Assembly: GCA_964017185.1 (NCBI GenBank)
Contig: OZ024869.1
Span: 5,106,501-5,170,500 of the forward strand
Source: Rugalucina vietnamica
Lineage: Eukaryota; Mollusca; Bivalvia; Lucinida; Lucinidae
Direction of reading: 5' to 3'
Length of the DNA: 64,000 bases
This document shows positions 1-13,800 of the stretch, piece by piece; the stretch's first letter is position 1; each line of letters starts with the position of its first letter. The notes beneath the pieces are model-generated. The model searched no databases. It worked only from the letters and a program-made list of their open reading frames with translations, and had not been told where the DNA came from. Position numbers and translations under genes: made by a program.

Positions 1-68
1 AAACATGGTCTAAATGTGTCAAATCAGACAAAACATCATCATTTATACCCTCAGATACTTCACAGTAA

Positions 69-405
69 TGCACTTGTCTTTGTAAACACGGCCCCCAGGG
101 ATAACCACGGCCCCCAGGGATAACCACGGCCCCCAGGGATAGCTGGGACTTTGTTTTTTCATTGAGCAAACCCCTGCTTAACTTCTGCATTGGGAGGACA
201 ATCGTTTGGTAAGAACCCTGCTAATTTCCCCCGCAGTCTGTTGAGTTTTCATTGACCTGCTGTTTTTGTGTGTTACAGTATATAGAGCAAACCCATTGGT
301 TATTCCCCCTCACTGTTTTAGTTGGGACAAAAAGATGGTAAAACCCACACATTTCAATGGCTATCCCTACCTTCCTGTGGAGCGTGGTTACAAATGATCG
401 GTGCA
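69..405. mobile_element. Harbinger-like MITE, copy 1
   Basis: Ends are TGCAC...GTGCA, flanked by TAA on both sides (66-68 and 406-408). The right terminal inverted repeat reads GGTTACAAATGATCGGTGCA in plus orientation. The left end carries three tandem copies of about 19 bp containing CCACGGCCCCCAGG. A 3-bp TWA duplication is the hallmark of PIF/Harbinger. No transposase frame is present. Confidence 0.75.
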
Positions 406-1593
406 TAAGCCATTTTTAGTGATACTTTGTAGTTACTGTGTTTTTGGTAAGAGATTTGCTCATAGCCTATTATGCTTGCATAAAACTTATGTCAGATGCT
501 CTTACGATTATAAAACTCATCAACAAGGCAATTTAAATGAACACAACTTTTTTTTTATCCCTTGCTACTTTGCAGGGTACACATAAAGAACACTTTAATA
601 GCTCTTTTCTTGTTTTTTTTTCAAGTCCCAATATATGTTATACTACAGCAATGCTGGCATTTTTTTATTCAACCAAGAAATTGTTAAAAACAAATGTATA
701 CTGTAAACAAATAAACAAAAAACAGTGATAGATCATTGTAAGTAAATTAGTAAATGAAAAAAAATATACTGAACAAAAAGTGAAAAAGCTACACATAAGA
801 CCTTTAACTTCATTCTTACAATAATGTTTGCCCCTAAATTCATTTCATTGCAAAACTTATGCCTTAGGCTTTCATTATTTGGTAAAACTTAAACTTTGAT
901 TCATTTATGTTGAAGCAAAAATGGACAACAACATTTTAAAAAGAAAGGGGTGGGACTAAAGACCATACCAATACTGTAGCTTACAGAGATGAGTGTATGA
1001 AATCTGCCGTGGTTGGTATCAAGAACTGCCAGTGCCATGTGCTTATTTTGAGGAGTCTGGTTTCACACTTGATTGAATTGAAAGTCTTTTTAGATCCCCT
1101 ACTTGTAAAATTGCATGTAGCATGGCTCTGTTTGCTTTCACAGTAACGTATCAAAGTGCAAGTTATGGCCAAAGACAAATTTTTTAAGATACAGAAATTC
1201 AAGTCGGTGCATAATTTTTTCACTTTTGATCAGTTTGAAACATGTATATTCTCTTTTATATTGATATGTTAAGGTCTTTTGAAATGTACGTATCAAAATA
1301 ATAAATGTAATGATATTAAGCAAAATAAATATGGATAAAGAGGTATTTTGTAAATTTTAGCCATCTATTTTGGTACTTGAAACATTCATTGAATCTTTAA
1401 TATTAAGTGTTTGGGTATCATAATAAATTAGTTAAATTCTCCTGACATTGCTCATATCATTTTACTTGATTTTCTGGAAATGAAAAAATTCATTCTAAGA
1501 TCATTATTGGATGGCAAAACTTGTAGATATAACAATAAAAGTGTAAAATGACTAGAATAAAGCACAGTAAGTGTTTTCTAATGAAAATAATAG
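406..1593. other. AT-rich DNA without recognised content
   Basis: No convincing coding exon, RNA gene or repeat boundary was seen. The stretch may belong to the far 3' flank of the PTPRN-like gene. Short open frames here have no recognisable protein motif. Confidence 0.4.
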
Positions 1594-1814
1594 GAGCCGC
1601 ATCATAAGAACCTGTCTTCCGAGTAACCATCCAGATCAGACACCAACCGACCTGCACAGTCACAGCAGAAGGCTAAATGTATTTAAGTACAATCCCTCTT
1701 GTACTGTCAACCTAGTGAAAACAAAGGCACTGATCAGCTGTACAGCACTGCACAGTGGTCAGCAGCTTCTGTTTTCGTATATGTAAAAAGCAGGTTTTCC
1801 TCATGATGCAACTC
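1594..1814 (+). mobile_element. GAGCC foldback MITE, degenerate
   Basis: Old forward copy that begins GAGCCGCATCATAAGA and ends CATGATGCAACTC. The palindrome arms (GAAAACAAAGGCACTGATCA) are still visible but the right arm is scrambled. It abuts the reverse copy that starts at 1827. Confidence 0.7.
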
Positions 1815-1826
1815 AATGAAAACTAT

Positions 1827-2060
1827 GAGCCACGACATGAGAAAAACTTATCTTGCCTATGCGAAAACAAAGGCGCAGATCAGCTGTGCAGTAGCTGCAC
1901 AGCTGATCAGCAACTTTTGTTTTTGCTACGCATATAGTAAAATCACTCCTTTTCCTAAATCCGAAATTTCAATCATCTTGCCTTTTTCTGAGAATGTACA
2001 GGTCAGTTTGTGTTGGGCCTGGTCGTAAACCCAAAGACCAGTTTTCTCATGACGGGGCTT
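1827..2060 (-). mobile_element. GAGCC foldback MITE
   Basis: Reverse-orientation copy: palindrome near the left end with arms of the TGTGCAG/CTGCACA type, then the unpaired internal segment, then the GGTTTTCTCATG...GGGGCTT end. No clean 4-bp duplication remains. Confidence 0.85.
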
Positions 2061-2240
2061 AAATGAAAACAATAGAGTAACATATGGCCACAATGAAAGA
2101 GAAAATATTAAAAGTCTCAAGTTCCAGTGAAAATGGTAGTATAAAATTGCACTAAACTTTTACCTTTTTGAATTTATGACATTTTGATTTTTTTATATCC
2201 TTAATAGGTGGTCATATCCATATGTCACCGATAAAAAAAA

Positions 2241-3754
2241 ACCCAGAGGACCAATGGTCCTGTAAACGCTCACCTGAGATCTGTTGTACGTATATACCAA
2301 TAAACATGTTTGCATATTATGGAAAAAAGCCCCAGTAAAGGGGCAGATGATTCCCTGGTGTCCATTATTTTTCTTCATAATAATCAATATCCTGTCCATT
2401 TGCCAATTGCCTGCAAGTCTTTCCCTTCAACCGACAAATAACAGTTATCCCCATTCAAAGGCATAGGCAACCTATGTTGACCTTGTCGTAAAATAGGTCA
2501 AGGTCATCACAGGGTCATGATTTATATATACATTGTAGTCCTTAAGCCATTGATGTTTCATGCCAAGTTTTGTTGAAATCGGTCCACCGGTTCCAGAGAA
2601 GAAGATTTTGGAAGGGTTTTTACCATATATTAGCATGGCGGCCATCTTGGTCATGTGACCTGGATCATTTATATACACATTGGTTCCCTCATTCTATAAA
2701 TGCTTCACATAAAATTTGGCTTTGATTGGCCAAGTGGTTTCAGAGAAGAAGATGTTTGAATATTTTGGTAATATACATGTATATTGCCCCGGGGTAGGGG
2801 CATATGAGCCCCATGGGTCCATTTTTTTCTTCAGAATCATTAATATTCAGTCAAACTACCCATTCCTGCAAGATTTTCACCTCAAATTACTTTTTAAAAG
2901 TTTTCCCCATTCAAATGCATAGGTGACCTATGTTGACCTTGCCATAAAAAAGGTCAAGGTCATCACAGGGTCATGATTTATATACACATTGTAGTACTTG
3001 AGCCATCAATGCTCCATGCCAAGTTTCTTTGAAATCAGTGTACCGGTTCCGGAAGAGAAGATTTTGGAAGGGTTTTTACCATATATGGGCATGGCGGCCA
3101 TCTTGGTTATGTGACCTTAATTATTTATATACACATTGGTTACCCCTTCCTATTGATGCTTCACATAAAATTTGGCTTTAATTAGCCAAGCGGTTTCAGA
3201 GGAGATGATGTTTGAATATTATGATAATATACATGTATATTGCCCCGGGGTGGGGGCATATGAGCCCCTGGGGTGCAAATTTTTTCAGAAACATTAATAT
3301 TCAGTCCTACTGCCCATTTCCTGCAAGACTTTTACTTAAAATGACATTTTAAAAGCTTTCCCCATTCAAATGCATTGACGACCTATGTTGACCTTGCTGT
3401 AAAATAGGTCAAGGTCATCACAGGGCCATGATTTATATACACATTGAAGTGCTTGAGCCATCGATGCTTCATGCCAAGTTTCGTTGAAATCAATCCACCG
3501 GTTCTGGAGAAGAAGATTTTTGAAGGGTTTTTACCAAATATGGGCATGGCGGCCATCTTGGTCATGTGACCTGGATTTCTTATATACACATTGGTTCCCC
3601 TTTCCTATAGATGCTTCATATAAAATTTGGCTTTGATTGGCCAAGTGGTTTCAGAGGAGAAGATCTTTGAAATTGTGGACGGACGACGGACGGACGCCGG
3701 ATCATGGCCATCCTATAAGCTCACCTTGTGAGCCTAACGGCTCAGGTGAGCTAA
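2241..3754 (+). mobile_element. Long repeat with tandem core and GGTGAGCTAA hairpin end (copy 1)
   Basis: Begins CCAGAGGACCAATGGTCC then CGCTCACCTGAG, and ends with a hairpin, GCTCACC...GGTGAGC, followed by CTAA. The core has about 2.7 units of about 453 bp, each containing GACCTATGTTGACCTTG and GGCGGCCATCTTGG. A short ACGG tetranucleotide run precedes the terminal hairpin. A CTAA end after a hairpin suggests a non-autonomous Helitron-like element of the Pearl type known from bivalves; no helicase or Rep is present, so this is inference. Confidence 0.75.
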
Positions 3755-4191
3755 AAACAAATAATCGCAAATGAAATTTTTTTTCATGTATGCAGAACAT
3801 AAGAAAATTTACCTGTTGCATGTTTTAACATGAAAAATTGAAAAAAAATTTAACTTTTGTTCATGTGCACTCTAGCCCAGAATCGCGAAATCTCTATCTG
3901 TAGAAAGATTTGTTTTTAATAAAAACTTTGTTACAGTCGGGGCAAGTGTTTTAAAAACTGAAATTGTCTCCATTTCTATAAATTACATTCGACAGATTTC
4001 AGAGTTATTTATATAACAATTGCAAAAAAGTACCCTGTTTAAACCTGTACTCTCAGGCACGTGCACACACACACACACACATACACACAAATGGTCAATT
4101 TCACATGATAAAGCTGAGAATGTGGATGTTTTTTTGACAACAGGGTCAAAGGACTATATAAGGAGTGCTCTAGGAATATTTAAATGGCATC
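3755..4191. other. AT-rich spacer with (CA)n
   Basis: No gene seen. A short (CA)n microsatellite lies at about 4062-4088. The rest is unremarkable AT-rich sequence. Confidence 0.4.
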
Positions 4192-4427
4192 TTAGCCGGG
4201 TCATGACAAAACCAACAATGTGGTTTCTCACCAGGTCAGACACAAACCGAGCTATACAAGCATAGAAGATTGCTAGAGACTGGAAATTTTGGATTTAGAA
4301 AGTGGAGGAATTGTACCATCTGTGTAGCGAAAACAAAGGCGCTGATCAGCTTCGCAGTTACTGCGAAGCTGATCTGCATCTTTGTTTTCGCATGTACAAA
4401 TTGTTGGTTTTCTCATGCAGCAGCTCA
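4192..4427 (+). mobile_element. GAGCC foldback MITE
   Basis: Forward copy with AGCCGGGTCATGACAAAAC at the left and TCTCATGCAGCAGCTC at the right. Palindrome stem of the TTCGCAG/CTGCGAA type. Terminal bases are partly eroded and no duplication is legible. Confidence 0.85.
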
Positions 4428-4840
4428 TAATTCTTCATTAAAGACTATGTTGTGGTGGCTCGGACCGGCTCCTCATTAATACCTGTGTGGGGATTTCAGT
4501 GAGCATCCACAAAACATATAAATGAAAAATTAACAGTCATAGTAAATATGTATGCACATTTTCTGTTATGCCAAATAAAATTTGTATGAAATTGACAGAA
4601 ATTTATATGATAATTCTTATGTAAATGTCCTTAGTATATCTATAGTTTTGAATGTAAAGAAGATTCCATTCATACTGCTCCTAAGGTTTGGTTTGCATTG
4701 TTTGACAATAAAGGTATATGAGAAACTATCTGGTCATTATGATTAAATAAATAATAATAACAATAAATGGTCCCTAAACATTCTCAATAATTACACTGAA
4801 ACACTGGACAGAAACCAAGATGTGAACTTTTACATATATA

Positions 4841-5424
4841 CTGGACAAATAAAGTTAGGGATCAAACTTTTAACGCACAATTTCTACAAGATTTCGAACT
4901 GCTGGTGAAATGAAACATTTCTATCATCAAGGTAATTCATTTTGTAAGCTTTTTACACTTGAGGGTCGAAACAATAGTCTTTGTATTCAACAAGACCAGG
5001 CTTTAAGTCAGACTACCCTTAAAATGAAAGTGGCAGGAAATTCCCATAGAGGACTGATGGTGTGTAAGTTTGTTCGCGCAAAACTTTTGAAATGGCTGAA
5101 ATTTCCAATCTTTTTTACCTGGCTGACCTTAGAAATGATGAATCTTGATGACTATCATGCAAATTCGCAAAATTTTCATGAATTTGCAAAATTGATTATT
5201 TTTTTTGTGGAATCAGTTTTAATGCACTTTTTATCACTTTGGTTTTTAGGGTAGTGTGCTTTAAAGAAGTGTGCGTAAGTCTGATGATGCACAATTTCAA
5301 AATTGGTGGCATATGAAAGTGCGATAAAACTGCTAATCCACCATATAAATAAAAAAAATTGAATAATTATCGATTGACCCAAAATGCATCCTTAAAAGTT
5401 TGATCCCTAACTTATTTTGACCAG
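4841..5424. mobile_element. Tc1/mariner-like MITE with ~40-bp TIRs
   Basis: Ends CTGGACAAATAAAGTTAGGG and its near-complement at 5394-5424, flanked by TA on both sides (4839-4840, 5425-5426). The TIRs extend into GATCAAACTTTTAA. The 114-residue open frame at 4910-5254 inside it shows no transposase motif. TA duplication and CTGG/CCAG ends point to the Tc1/mariner superfamily. Confidence 0.75.
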
Positions 5425-5981
5425 TATACATGTGCATTACCTATTCTATGACATCAAGTTAGCTACCCAACCATGCTGTATGTATAGTTTTAAGAAATCA
5501 ATCTGGGGAAGGGTGCCCACAGTATCCCATGTCAATCTTACAGTGTCCCAGATGACAAAAATGTTTATTAGAAAACTTTTATATCTACACTTTGGATAGC
5601 CCACACAAGCATTAATAATGAACTTGAATGAAAAAAAAAAAGTCTTTTATAACTACATGAACTTATAAATTCTCATGTTCACTGTTTCAGTGTAAAAATT
5701 GTCAAAATCCAGATGAAAAAAAATCTTAAAATGTTATATATATATTATATACAATAACAATAAAAGCGAGAAGAAAAATAAAATTTAGATATTTTAAATT
5801 TATTCACATGGTATAGATCACATAACAAATACAACAAACATTTCAAACAGAATGTATGATATCTAAAAGCCTGATAAGTAGGTCAAGCCTGATAAGTAGG
5901 TCACATTCAAGGAAAAGTAGGTCATGAATTTATTCTCCTGTCTTAAATTACTTGAATTGTACAGAAATGGTCCCTACAGTA
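5425..5981. other. AT-rich spacer
   Basis: No gene seen. A short direct repeat (CCTGATAAGTAGGTCA twice, near 5871-5905) and a TA-rich run near 5735 are the only structure. Confidence 0.4.
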
Positions 5982-7321
5982 CCGTATTCACATGCGTATA
6001 ACACGCAGTTTTTTTGCCCAGATTGTGGTGTACAAAATTTGGTGCGCGTTTTGTATAAGAACACCAAATTTCAGACTTTTTTCGTAGGTCACGAAAACTC
6101 ATGACAATAGCTAAAATGATTGATAATGGGCTTCAAACTGCATACAAATGCCAATCGATGTGAGAACACGTAAAGATCGGTTGATTTCCAAGGTTTCTAC
6201 TGATTTTTATTGTGTAAAATCATTGTTTTTGTATATTTTGCATGTGTCGCGATGTTTTATGGAAGATTGACCGCCATTTTGGTAAGAAAGATAACTGCGA
6301 ATTGTTGTTGTTTATAGAATAGAATAGAATAGAATAGAGCTCCGCCGTTGACTTTTAGGTGCAACCGGACTTGAATCACTTTTGCTTGTGGTGTTATACC
6401 TTTACAATAACGATACCGTATTTACAATGCGCCGTTCTCAAGCGCGAAAGAAGAAGTACATTATCGAAAATGGTAGATTAATACAAGATTTAGGTGTCCC
6501 AATTTTTGGACTTCAGTAATCACTGAACGAAAACACCGAGCAACGTTGCGTAACATGTGTCATTAATAGCCTTCAGCAACCTTTGTTTATGGTCACGTTA
6601 CGGTCTATCGATAATCCCCTAGCGGGTAATTGTGCATCGCTTGCCTTACTTTCACAGCTTTTATCACTAATCTTAAGAAAACAATGTGTGTCATTCACGC
6701 TTTGCTAGCATTATACTGTGTTGTCTAAAAATGACAATTATCACTTGTGAATACACAAGCTATTTAGGCAGCCGACACGGTTCATACACGCATGATGCTT
6801 TCTATTAGAAAAGATGATTTTTAAGTTTTTACTGCCGGAAGATGAGTTATATTACTTTCTCATAGTACCATGAAGAGATACTGAAAGACAACTGCACCTT
6901 GGCGAATGCCTAGAAAACGATTTTTTTCTTTCTTTCTTTCTTTTTTTTTCTTTTTTTTTTTTTTTTTTTCCTTTTTTTTTTCTCAAAGTACCATAAAGAG
7001 ATACTTAAAAAAAAACTGCACCTTGGCGAATGCCTAGAAAACGATTTTTTTTTCTTGATTTTTTTCTTCTTTTCTTTTTAATTTTCTTTTTTTTTTCAAT
7101 TCATCATTGATGAGATGCCAGTGTCGTATACTACGATGGGTGATTGAAATTGGAGAGGAAGGTTTATATGAACTTACAATGCTCAGTGTAGTACAGCTTC
7201 GATCTGTGGTCCAAATCTGCCGCGTGTTATGTATAGGAACATGACTTTTTTCACCAGATTTGACCCCTAAAAATTGAGTGCGTGTTATGCACGAGTGCGC
7301 ATAATACATCGCGAAGTACGG
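5982..7321. mobile_element. TA-target DNA element, CCGTA...TACGG ends
   Basis: Left end CCGTATTCACATGCGTATA and right end (reverse) CCGTACTTCGCGATGTAT, both leading into ATAACACGCA. TA flanks both ends. No intact transposase. A direct duplication of about 75 bp (AACTGCACCTTGGCGAATG, near 6890 and 7015) surrounds a long pyrimidine tract. A (GAATA)n run lies at 6313-6340. It sits in the likely 3' UTR or 3' flank of the PTPRN-like gene. Confidence 0.6.
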
Positions 7322-7780
7322 TAAATGCATTTTAAAATTGAACTCACAAAAAATAAGAACACACCTCATTAGCAAATGAAGTAACTTTTGTTGAGGTCTC
7401 TTTAATGGCCTCCCTTTGTAAAGCTAGTCAATGTACATTGTAGATACTTTACATTGAAATGTTCAACACTTATGAGTATGAAAATAATCATACTTCTTTA
7501 TAGTACTTAAGCTGGGGAAAGCAAAATTATTTGACTGATAGCCAAATCTGTAAAAGTTTACAATGAATGGGCTCAACCCCTAGAAACAATTAATTTTAAC
7601 ATGATATAATATAGTTAACATGAAAATATGACATCCATAAAATAACGCTGTATGATTCAATCAAAGTCACAGTATATATTGTTCTCACAAGACTGTCCAA
7701 GTACCCACAGACGTCACTGTTCACATGATTCGGTGGGAACTAAAGTTGGTAGGTGGGGAGTGTGTTACGGTGGGCAATCT
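7322..7780 (-). other. Probable 3' UTR of the PTPRN-like gene
   Basis: Sequence immediately after the TAA at 7781-7783 on the minus strand. No further coding potential. UTR identity is inferred from position only. Confidence 0.5.
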
Positions 7781-7852
7781 TTACTGTGGCAAAGCCTTCA
7801 AGATAGCATGGACCTCCTCGGCAACAGCTGCTAGGGCAAACTGGAACTGCTC
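7781..7852 (-). CDS. PTPRN/PTPRN2: PTPRN-like terminal coding exon
   Basis: 72 nt encoding [20 protein letters not shown] then LPQ and a TAA stop. The C-terminus ILKALPQ is that of vertebrate IA-2/phogrin. The 3' UTR should run toward lower coordinates; its end could not be set because several TTTATT (AATAAA on the minus strand) sites lie between 5900 and 7700. Confidence 0.94.
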   Translation of the reverse strand, partial: EQFQFALAAVAEEVHAILKALPQ

Positions 7853-10800
7853 CTGAAGTGGATAAACAACATTTTGGATGATTACGCATGAAATGAATCG
7901 CAACATAATTTAGCCACCTCGTGGGAAAACCAACAATGTGGTTTCCGAACAGGTCCGACACAAACCGGTCTGTACAAGCACAGAAGAGAGCTAGAAGCTT
8001 GAAATTTCGGATTTAAGTAGAAGAGGAATTGTACTATCCGTGTAGCAAAAACAAAGGCCCTGATACGCTTCGCATTTACCGCGAAGCTGATCTGCGTCTT
8101 TGTTTTCGCCTATGCAGATTGTTGGTTTTCCCACGGGGCGGCTCATATCTTTGTGGCGTTCTGACCCAATCCAACACAAACTGGCCGGTACAATCACAGA
8201 ATAAAGCTAGACGCTTGAAATTTTCAATAAAAGTAGGAGGTATTGTACTATCCATTTAGCGGAAACAAAGGCGCTGATCAGCTTTGCAATTACTGCTAAT
8301 TTATTTTTGTTAATTTATTAAAATCCCACTCAATAAGTTTTCAGTTGCGTCATGACAGAGCCCCTTACATCCTGGGTATTAACCAGTAATATGGGGAGTT
8401 CACTGTGTATTACTCAAGCACACAATGTTGCACCAGTTGCATGGGTTCAATCCCAGGACCTCTGAATTCCAGTTCAGATGCTCTAGCTATAGGCCACTGT
8501 ACTCCCTTTTGTATAATTATTCAGATAGCATCAAACTTATTAAACCTGTTGAGTTGCTCCATGACAAGCAAAACCTTGTTTCTTTTTTCCCCCCTCTACA
8601 TTTTTTAATTTATTAATTTAATCATACATGAGCCCTCAATAGATTGCGAACACGCCTACATGACCGAGATTTATACACGCTCAAAAGTTGACTGTTAGGA
8701 GGGACCTGCATTATTTTTTTCCTCTTGCAACAAAGATATTCATTACAAGTGATTCAATGATGTGATCCTGCGATTTCTGAACAAAAACAACACCTGTTGT
8801 CCTAAAATTGAAGTGCAAGAGCATAATGTGAGCCACATCATAAGAAAACCGGATTTTGCATTGGCAAAAACAAAGGCGCCATCAGCTGGGCAGTGACTGC
8901 ACAGCTGATCAGCGTCTTTGTTTTTGCTACACAGATAGTACAATCCCTCTTTTTCTTGCATCCGAAATTTCGAGCTTCTAGCCTCCTTCTGTAACTGGTT
9001 TGTCGGACCTGACCAGGAAACCCAAATTGTCGGTTTTCTCACGCAAAAGTTCATAATATTTCACTATCTACTCACCTTAGTTTTCACGGTGTTCATTCTC
9101 TGGTCACGGATGTGCTCCAGGGTGGCGGCTATATCAATCTCTTTGGCGCCTGAAAATAAATTTCAAACAAATACATAAGTGATTTATTTCACATTTTCAT
9201 TCAATTAGACAATTTCAAATTAAGAGAAGAGACTTTATTATATTCCCTAGAGTTTTGCTTCAGTAGACCTCTAGCTACCTCTGCATTTTTCTGCTTTTTT
9301 CTTCATATGACTTGAGTGCTTGTAGAGTCAGCAATTGCATACTGGAAATAAACCTTACAGTGAAAAGCCTAATTTAAACTACCAGCATCAATTGCATACT
9401 GGAAATAAACCCTAATTTAAACTACCAGTGTCAATTGCATACTGGAAATAAACCTTACAGTGAAAAGCCTAATTTAAACTACCAGTATTTCGAAAGGCAA
9501 AGTAGCATAAGGAAACGTCACAGATTATGCAAAAATAATCTTTTTGAACCTTATAATTTTAAAAACAAAATCAACATATCTTGAGGAAAGTACCTTTGAA
9601 TTACTTTAGGCAATGCTGTTTATATATATATAGGATTCATGCATGAACTTAACTAGAAAATGTTACCTTTTTTGTTTCTTTTTTGCGCGTATCTTTGATC
9701 TGGTTTGAAATGTCGACACATCAAGATGGGATTTGATATGCTTCTTATGATAAATTTGCAACTGCAGTATGACACATTCCCTTTCTCATCAATATGTTCA
9801 CCACTCTTAAAGGATCTTAGTTTTAATTTTTATTTCTTACCTTTTGCCATTCTGTTAAGAACCATGTCGATAAGACAATAGGTTCCTGTGCGACCACAAC
9901 CATCACTGAAAACAGAACCAAACATTCTCATAAATAAAAATATTTGGTTGTGATGATCATATGTTTCATCAAAGAATGAAAGATTTTACAAGTTTTCAAA
10001 CTGTATTAGATTGAGATTTTGTCTTTGCATGGTCTATCCAGGTCAACTTGAATTACACACAAGTGTGTGAAAACCTGAAATTGCATGAGACACAGGTTAA
10101 TCACAGGACTGCAATTTCCCTCTTTGAATTAGTGGAAGTGTGATTATTTTTTATTATACTGAACATTGTGCTATATTCTTTGGTGGTAACTGCAAAAACA
10201 TATGTAATATTTTGTATTTCTCCTTACCTGCAGTGTACTACAATAGGACAGGATCGTCCACGGTACGACTTGTTCACCTTCCTGAAAATATACAAGATAG
10301 AGATTCACACAAAATCAAATCTTGTTGATGCAACTCTCATCTTGGGCGAAGTTGACAATCACACTGCTCCAACTTCTAAGAGTCATAACTCTTGTTAGTA
10401 CTGTCCGCAGTGGATTATGTCTGCCTACAATAAATGAGCCACCTCATGAGAAAACCAACAATGTGGTTTCCAAACGGGTCTGACACAAACCAAGCTGTAC
10501 AAGCACAGAAGATGGCTAGAGGCTGGAAATTTTGCATTTAGAAAGTACAGGAATTGTACTATCGTGTAGTGAAAACAAAAGTGCTGATCAGCTTTGCAGT
10601 AACTGCGAAGCTGATGTGCGCCTTTGTTTTTCACATATGCAGATTGTTGGTTTTCTCATGACGAGGCTCATATTTTGTTTGTTTTGTAGATTTATTATGT
10701 CCTAGTCAACGATTTTTCAGTCATGTTACAACAGAGCCACTGCTTTCTATGGGAACCAGTAGCATCTGGCTCCAGTGGGGTCCTAACCCTGGACCTCTCC

Positions 10801-13800
10801 ATTTACAGTCTGACACTCTACCACCAGGCCACTGTTCTCCCAAACTTTGTTAGATTTGTGACTGTAAGCATCCCAGTCAACAGCAATGGTCATGTCAGGA
10901 CATTGTCACCATTTTATGGGACTTCTACTCTAGGATGTAGGATGTGACACTAGGATGTCATAAAACCCAAAATACGCTTGAGAATATAACCACCCGCTAA
11001 GTATAAACAACAGTCACTAAGGCGGTTTGACTTGAACTGCTTTTCCTGGGCAGACTCAGACCTTCTGAGTGTTTAACCATGATCAAACATTTATTATATC
11101 TGGAGACACAAGCAACCAATACATTTCTCACAGCCCTAATGGGTGGGGATCCTGCCATACTTAGGGGTGCTGGCATTTCACACCATTGCTGTAGGCATGC
11201 TGTCAATAGCTTGGCCAGCATTCAAGATAACTATGGTACATTGATCAGACTTCCATTGAATGAAACAAACAATGTACAATCATGCATAAAAGCAAACCAA
11301 TAAAAACACATAAAACTAGCCTTTGAACAAATGACATATGCATGCAAATGAGCCTTGGATTGGAAAACTATTGAATTAAAATGAGCCACCGCATAAGAAA
11401 ACCAACAAAATGCTTAGGTAGTATATGCACAGCTGATCAGCACCTTTGTTTTCGCTCCATAGATAATATGAAGCCTCCACTTTCTACATCTGAAATTTCA
11501 AACTTCTAGCTTGCTTGTGTGGCTATACAGGCCAGTTTGTGTCGGACATGGTCGGAAACCCAATTTGTTGGTCTTCTCATGCAGCAGCTCAAATGCTGAT
11601 TATACAGCAAAGACACTTCCAATAGGCATTTTTTTCATCTCCAGAGGAAAAGAACAGTCTTCTACTATTAAACTCCCAAGTATGTCGCTGTCCATTCAAC
11701 TGTGTCACCGCTGAGGCACTTTGCATCCTCGTCGAGACCATCAACAATTCTGCTGGGTTTGTCTAGCTGTGGCTCATGACATATGAGACATCAAATTCTG
11801 TATAGCGGCTGTCATTGTTAAGACTCTCATCATCCATGTTTTCTTGTCCGTCGCTCCATCCAAAATCCATGATTCTAGTTTTGCAAGAGTTACAATTTCA
11901 AGAACCTAGTCGATTACCCTATTTGTTAAAAAACTCTTGTTTTTTTTTTTTGTTTTTTTTTTTTTTGTTTTTTTTTTTATTCAGTTTTACGTCCCTTTCA
12001 AGCTTTTTCACTCATATCGAGACGAATCAATCGGTAGGTGGGGCGAAAACCGGAGTACCCGGGGAAAAACCAACTGACACACCCGCAAGCAGAACATGGC
12101 TTGTCTCACATATGAATTCGTGCCCCGTGCGAGGCGCGAACCCACATAGGTGTGATGATCGAATGATCAAGAGCACTGAAGTCAGCGACCTTAACCACTC
12201 GGCCACGGGGGCCGCCAAAAAAAAAAAAAAAATAAAAAAAAAACTCTTGTGACATGCTAAAAGTTTACACAATTCCAAGCTGTTCTTACTGGATATGGTT
12301 TAATTCTGGTTATGGCTTAACATCTCAGTCAATAATTTTTCAGTCATGTCAGGATGAGGACACTGCTTCCTGAGTGTTGACCAGTACTCTGGGGGAGCTT
12401 TAAGTGTCTTGCTCAAGAATACTACATGGCGGAGGCAGATATTAAATTCAGGACCTCATGCTTTGGAGTCCTATACTCTACCACTGGGCCACATGCTCCA
12501 CAAATAATTATTTTTAATGTTGGTTTAGTTCCCCTTCAATTCTAAAGTTACATTTTTGAACAACAACATACAATTCCAAACAGATTTATATTTTTGTTCT
12601 TGTTTTAAAAATAACATGTGATTCATCAGTGAAATGATTATTAGTGATACGTTAGAGATCATCTTGAAGTGTTATTAAATGCAAATGATCAATGTTAAGT
12701 GAGTGAATCGTGCAGTATTAGTGGTCATACTGGACATCAGATCACTTTTGTGACTATGCAATTTGTTTATGGCACAATCGCATAAACCACAAAAGCTCTC
12801 TGACACGCAGTTAGTGAGTAAGCCAGGGCAAGCAATCATTCTTGTGCTTAGAATTCATCTGCCATCATTTTTCCTCAAAATCATGCCTTTGTCTCTTCCC
12901 TAGTTCTTTTTGTTTTTCTTTTGTAAAAATCGAAAGCTTTTAACTAATGACAAAGAAATGAAAACACAACATCTAGTTAACAGCGAAAAAGATTTTGGGA
13001 TATAAGAGTAAAAGAAAACTACAATCTTAAGTATTCTTTTCAACAAAAAATTCTGGGATTCATGAAAGAGACAAACATCTTCACTATAACTATCGATAAA
13101 TTTATATTAAAGCTGACACAAGACATAATTTTCATACCAGTCTTAAAGCTGGCTTGTCATAAGTCTGCTTTCTTAATAAAATTTCATGCAAAATAATATT
13201 TTCCATAATAGAGAAGAAAAAATAAAGTCTAAGCACAAGAACACATGCAACCACAAGCAAACTCACAAACAACATTTATCATTCATGCATGCTAAGATTT
13301 GATAGAGAAATGAACTTTGTAATGAACTGCAGAGTCACACATATTATGTGAACCATAATCACAAAGCGTGTATACATAGCTCTTGTGATACTCAGTGTAA
13401 CTGCTTATAATTTGTCGTAAACTTGGCTAATATACTGCAGCATACTCCAATAGCCTATAACTGAAGTATACTTTATTGCCTGTAAACTGCAGCATAATAC
13501 AGTAAGCTATACTTATAACTGTAAACCAAGGTAAACTTTGCTTGTAGAATACTGTTCTTTATAATACAATACACTACTCTGTAACTGTTATTTACTTTGC
13601 CTGTATATATACTACAGTATAATGCAATAACTATTCTCTATAACAATAAACCAAGGTAAACTTTGCTTGTAGCATACTGTTCTTTATAATACAATACACT
13701 ACTCTGTAACTGTTATTTACTTTGCCTGTATACTACAGTATAATGCAATAACTATTCTCTATAACAATAAACCAAGGTAAACTTTGCTTGTAGCATACTG

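Noticed and set aside
4910-5254. 114-codon plus-strand frame
   Set aside because: Lies wholly inside a TA-flanked MITE and has no recognisable motif.
12140-12237. Functional Leu/Ser-type tRNA gene on the minus strand
   Set aside because: It is the head of a SINE with a body, poly(A) tail and a 13-bp target duplication.
11815-12252. 145-codon plus-strand frame rich in Phe and Lys
   Set aside because: It reads through the SINE and its poly(A)/poly(T) tracts.
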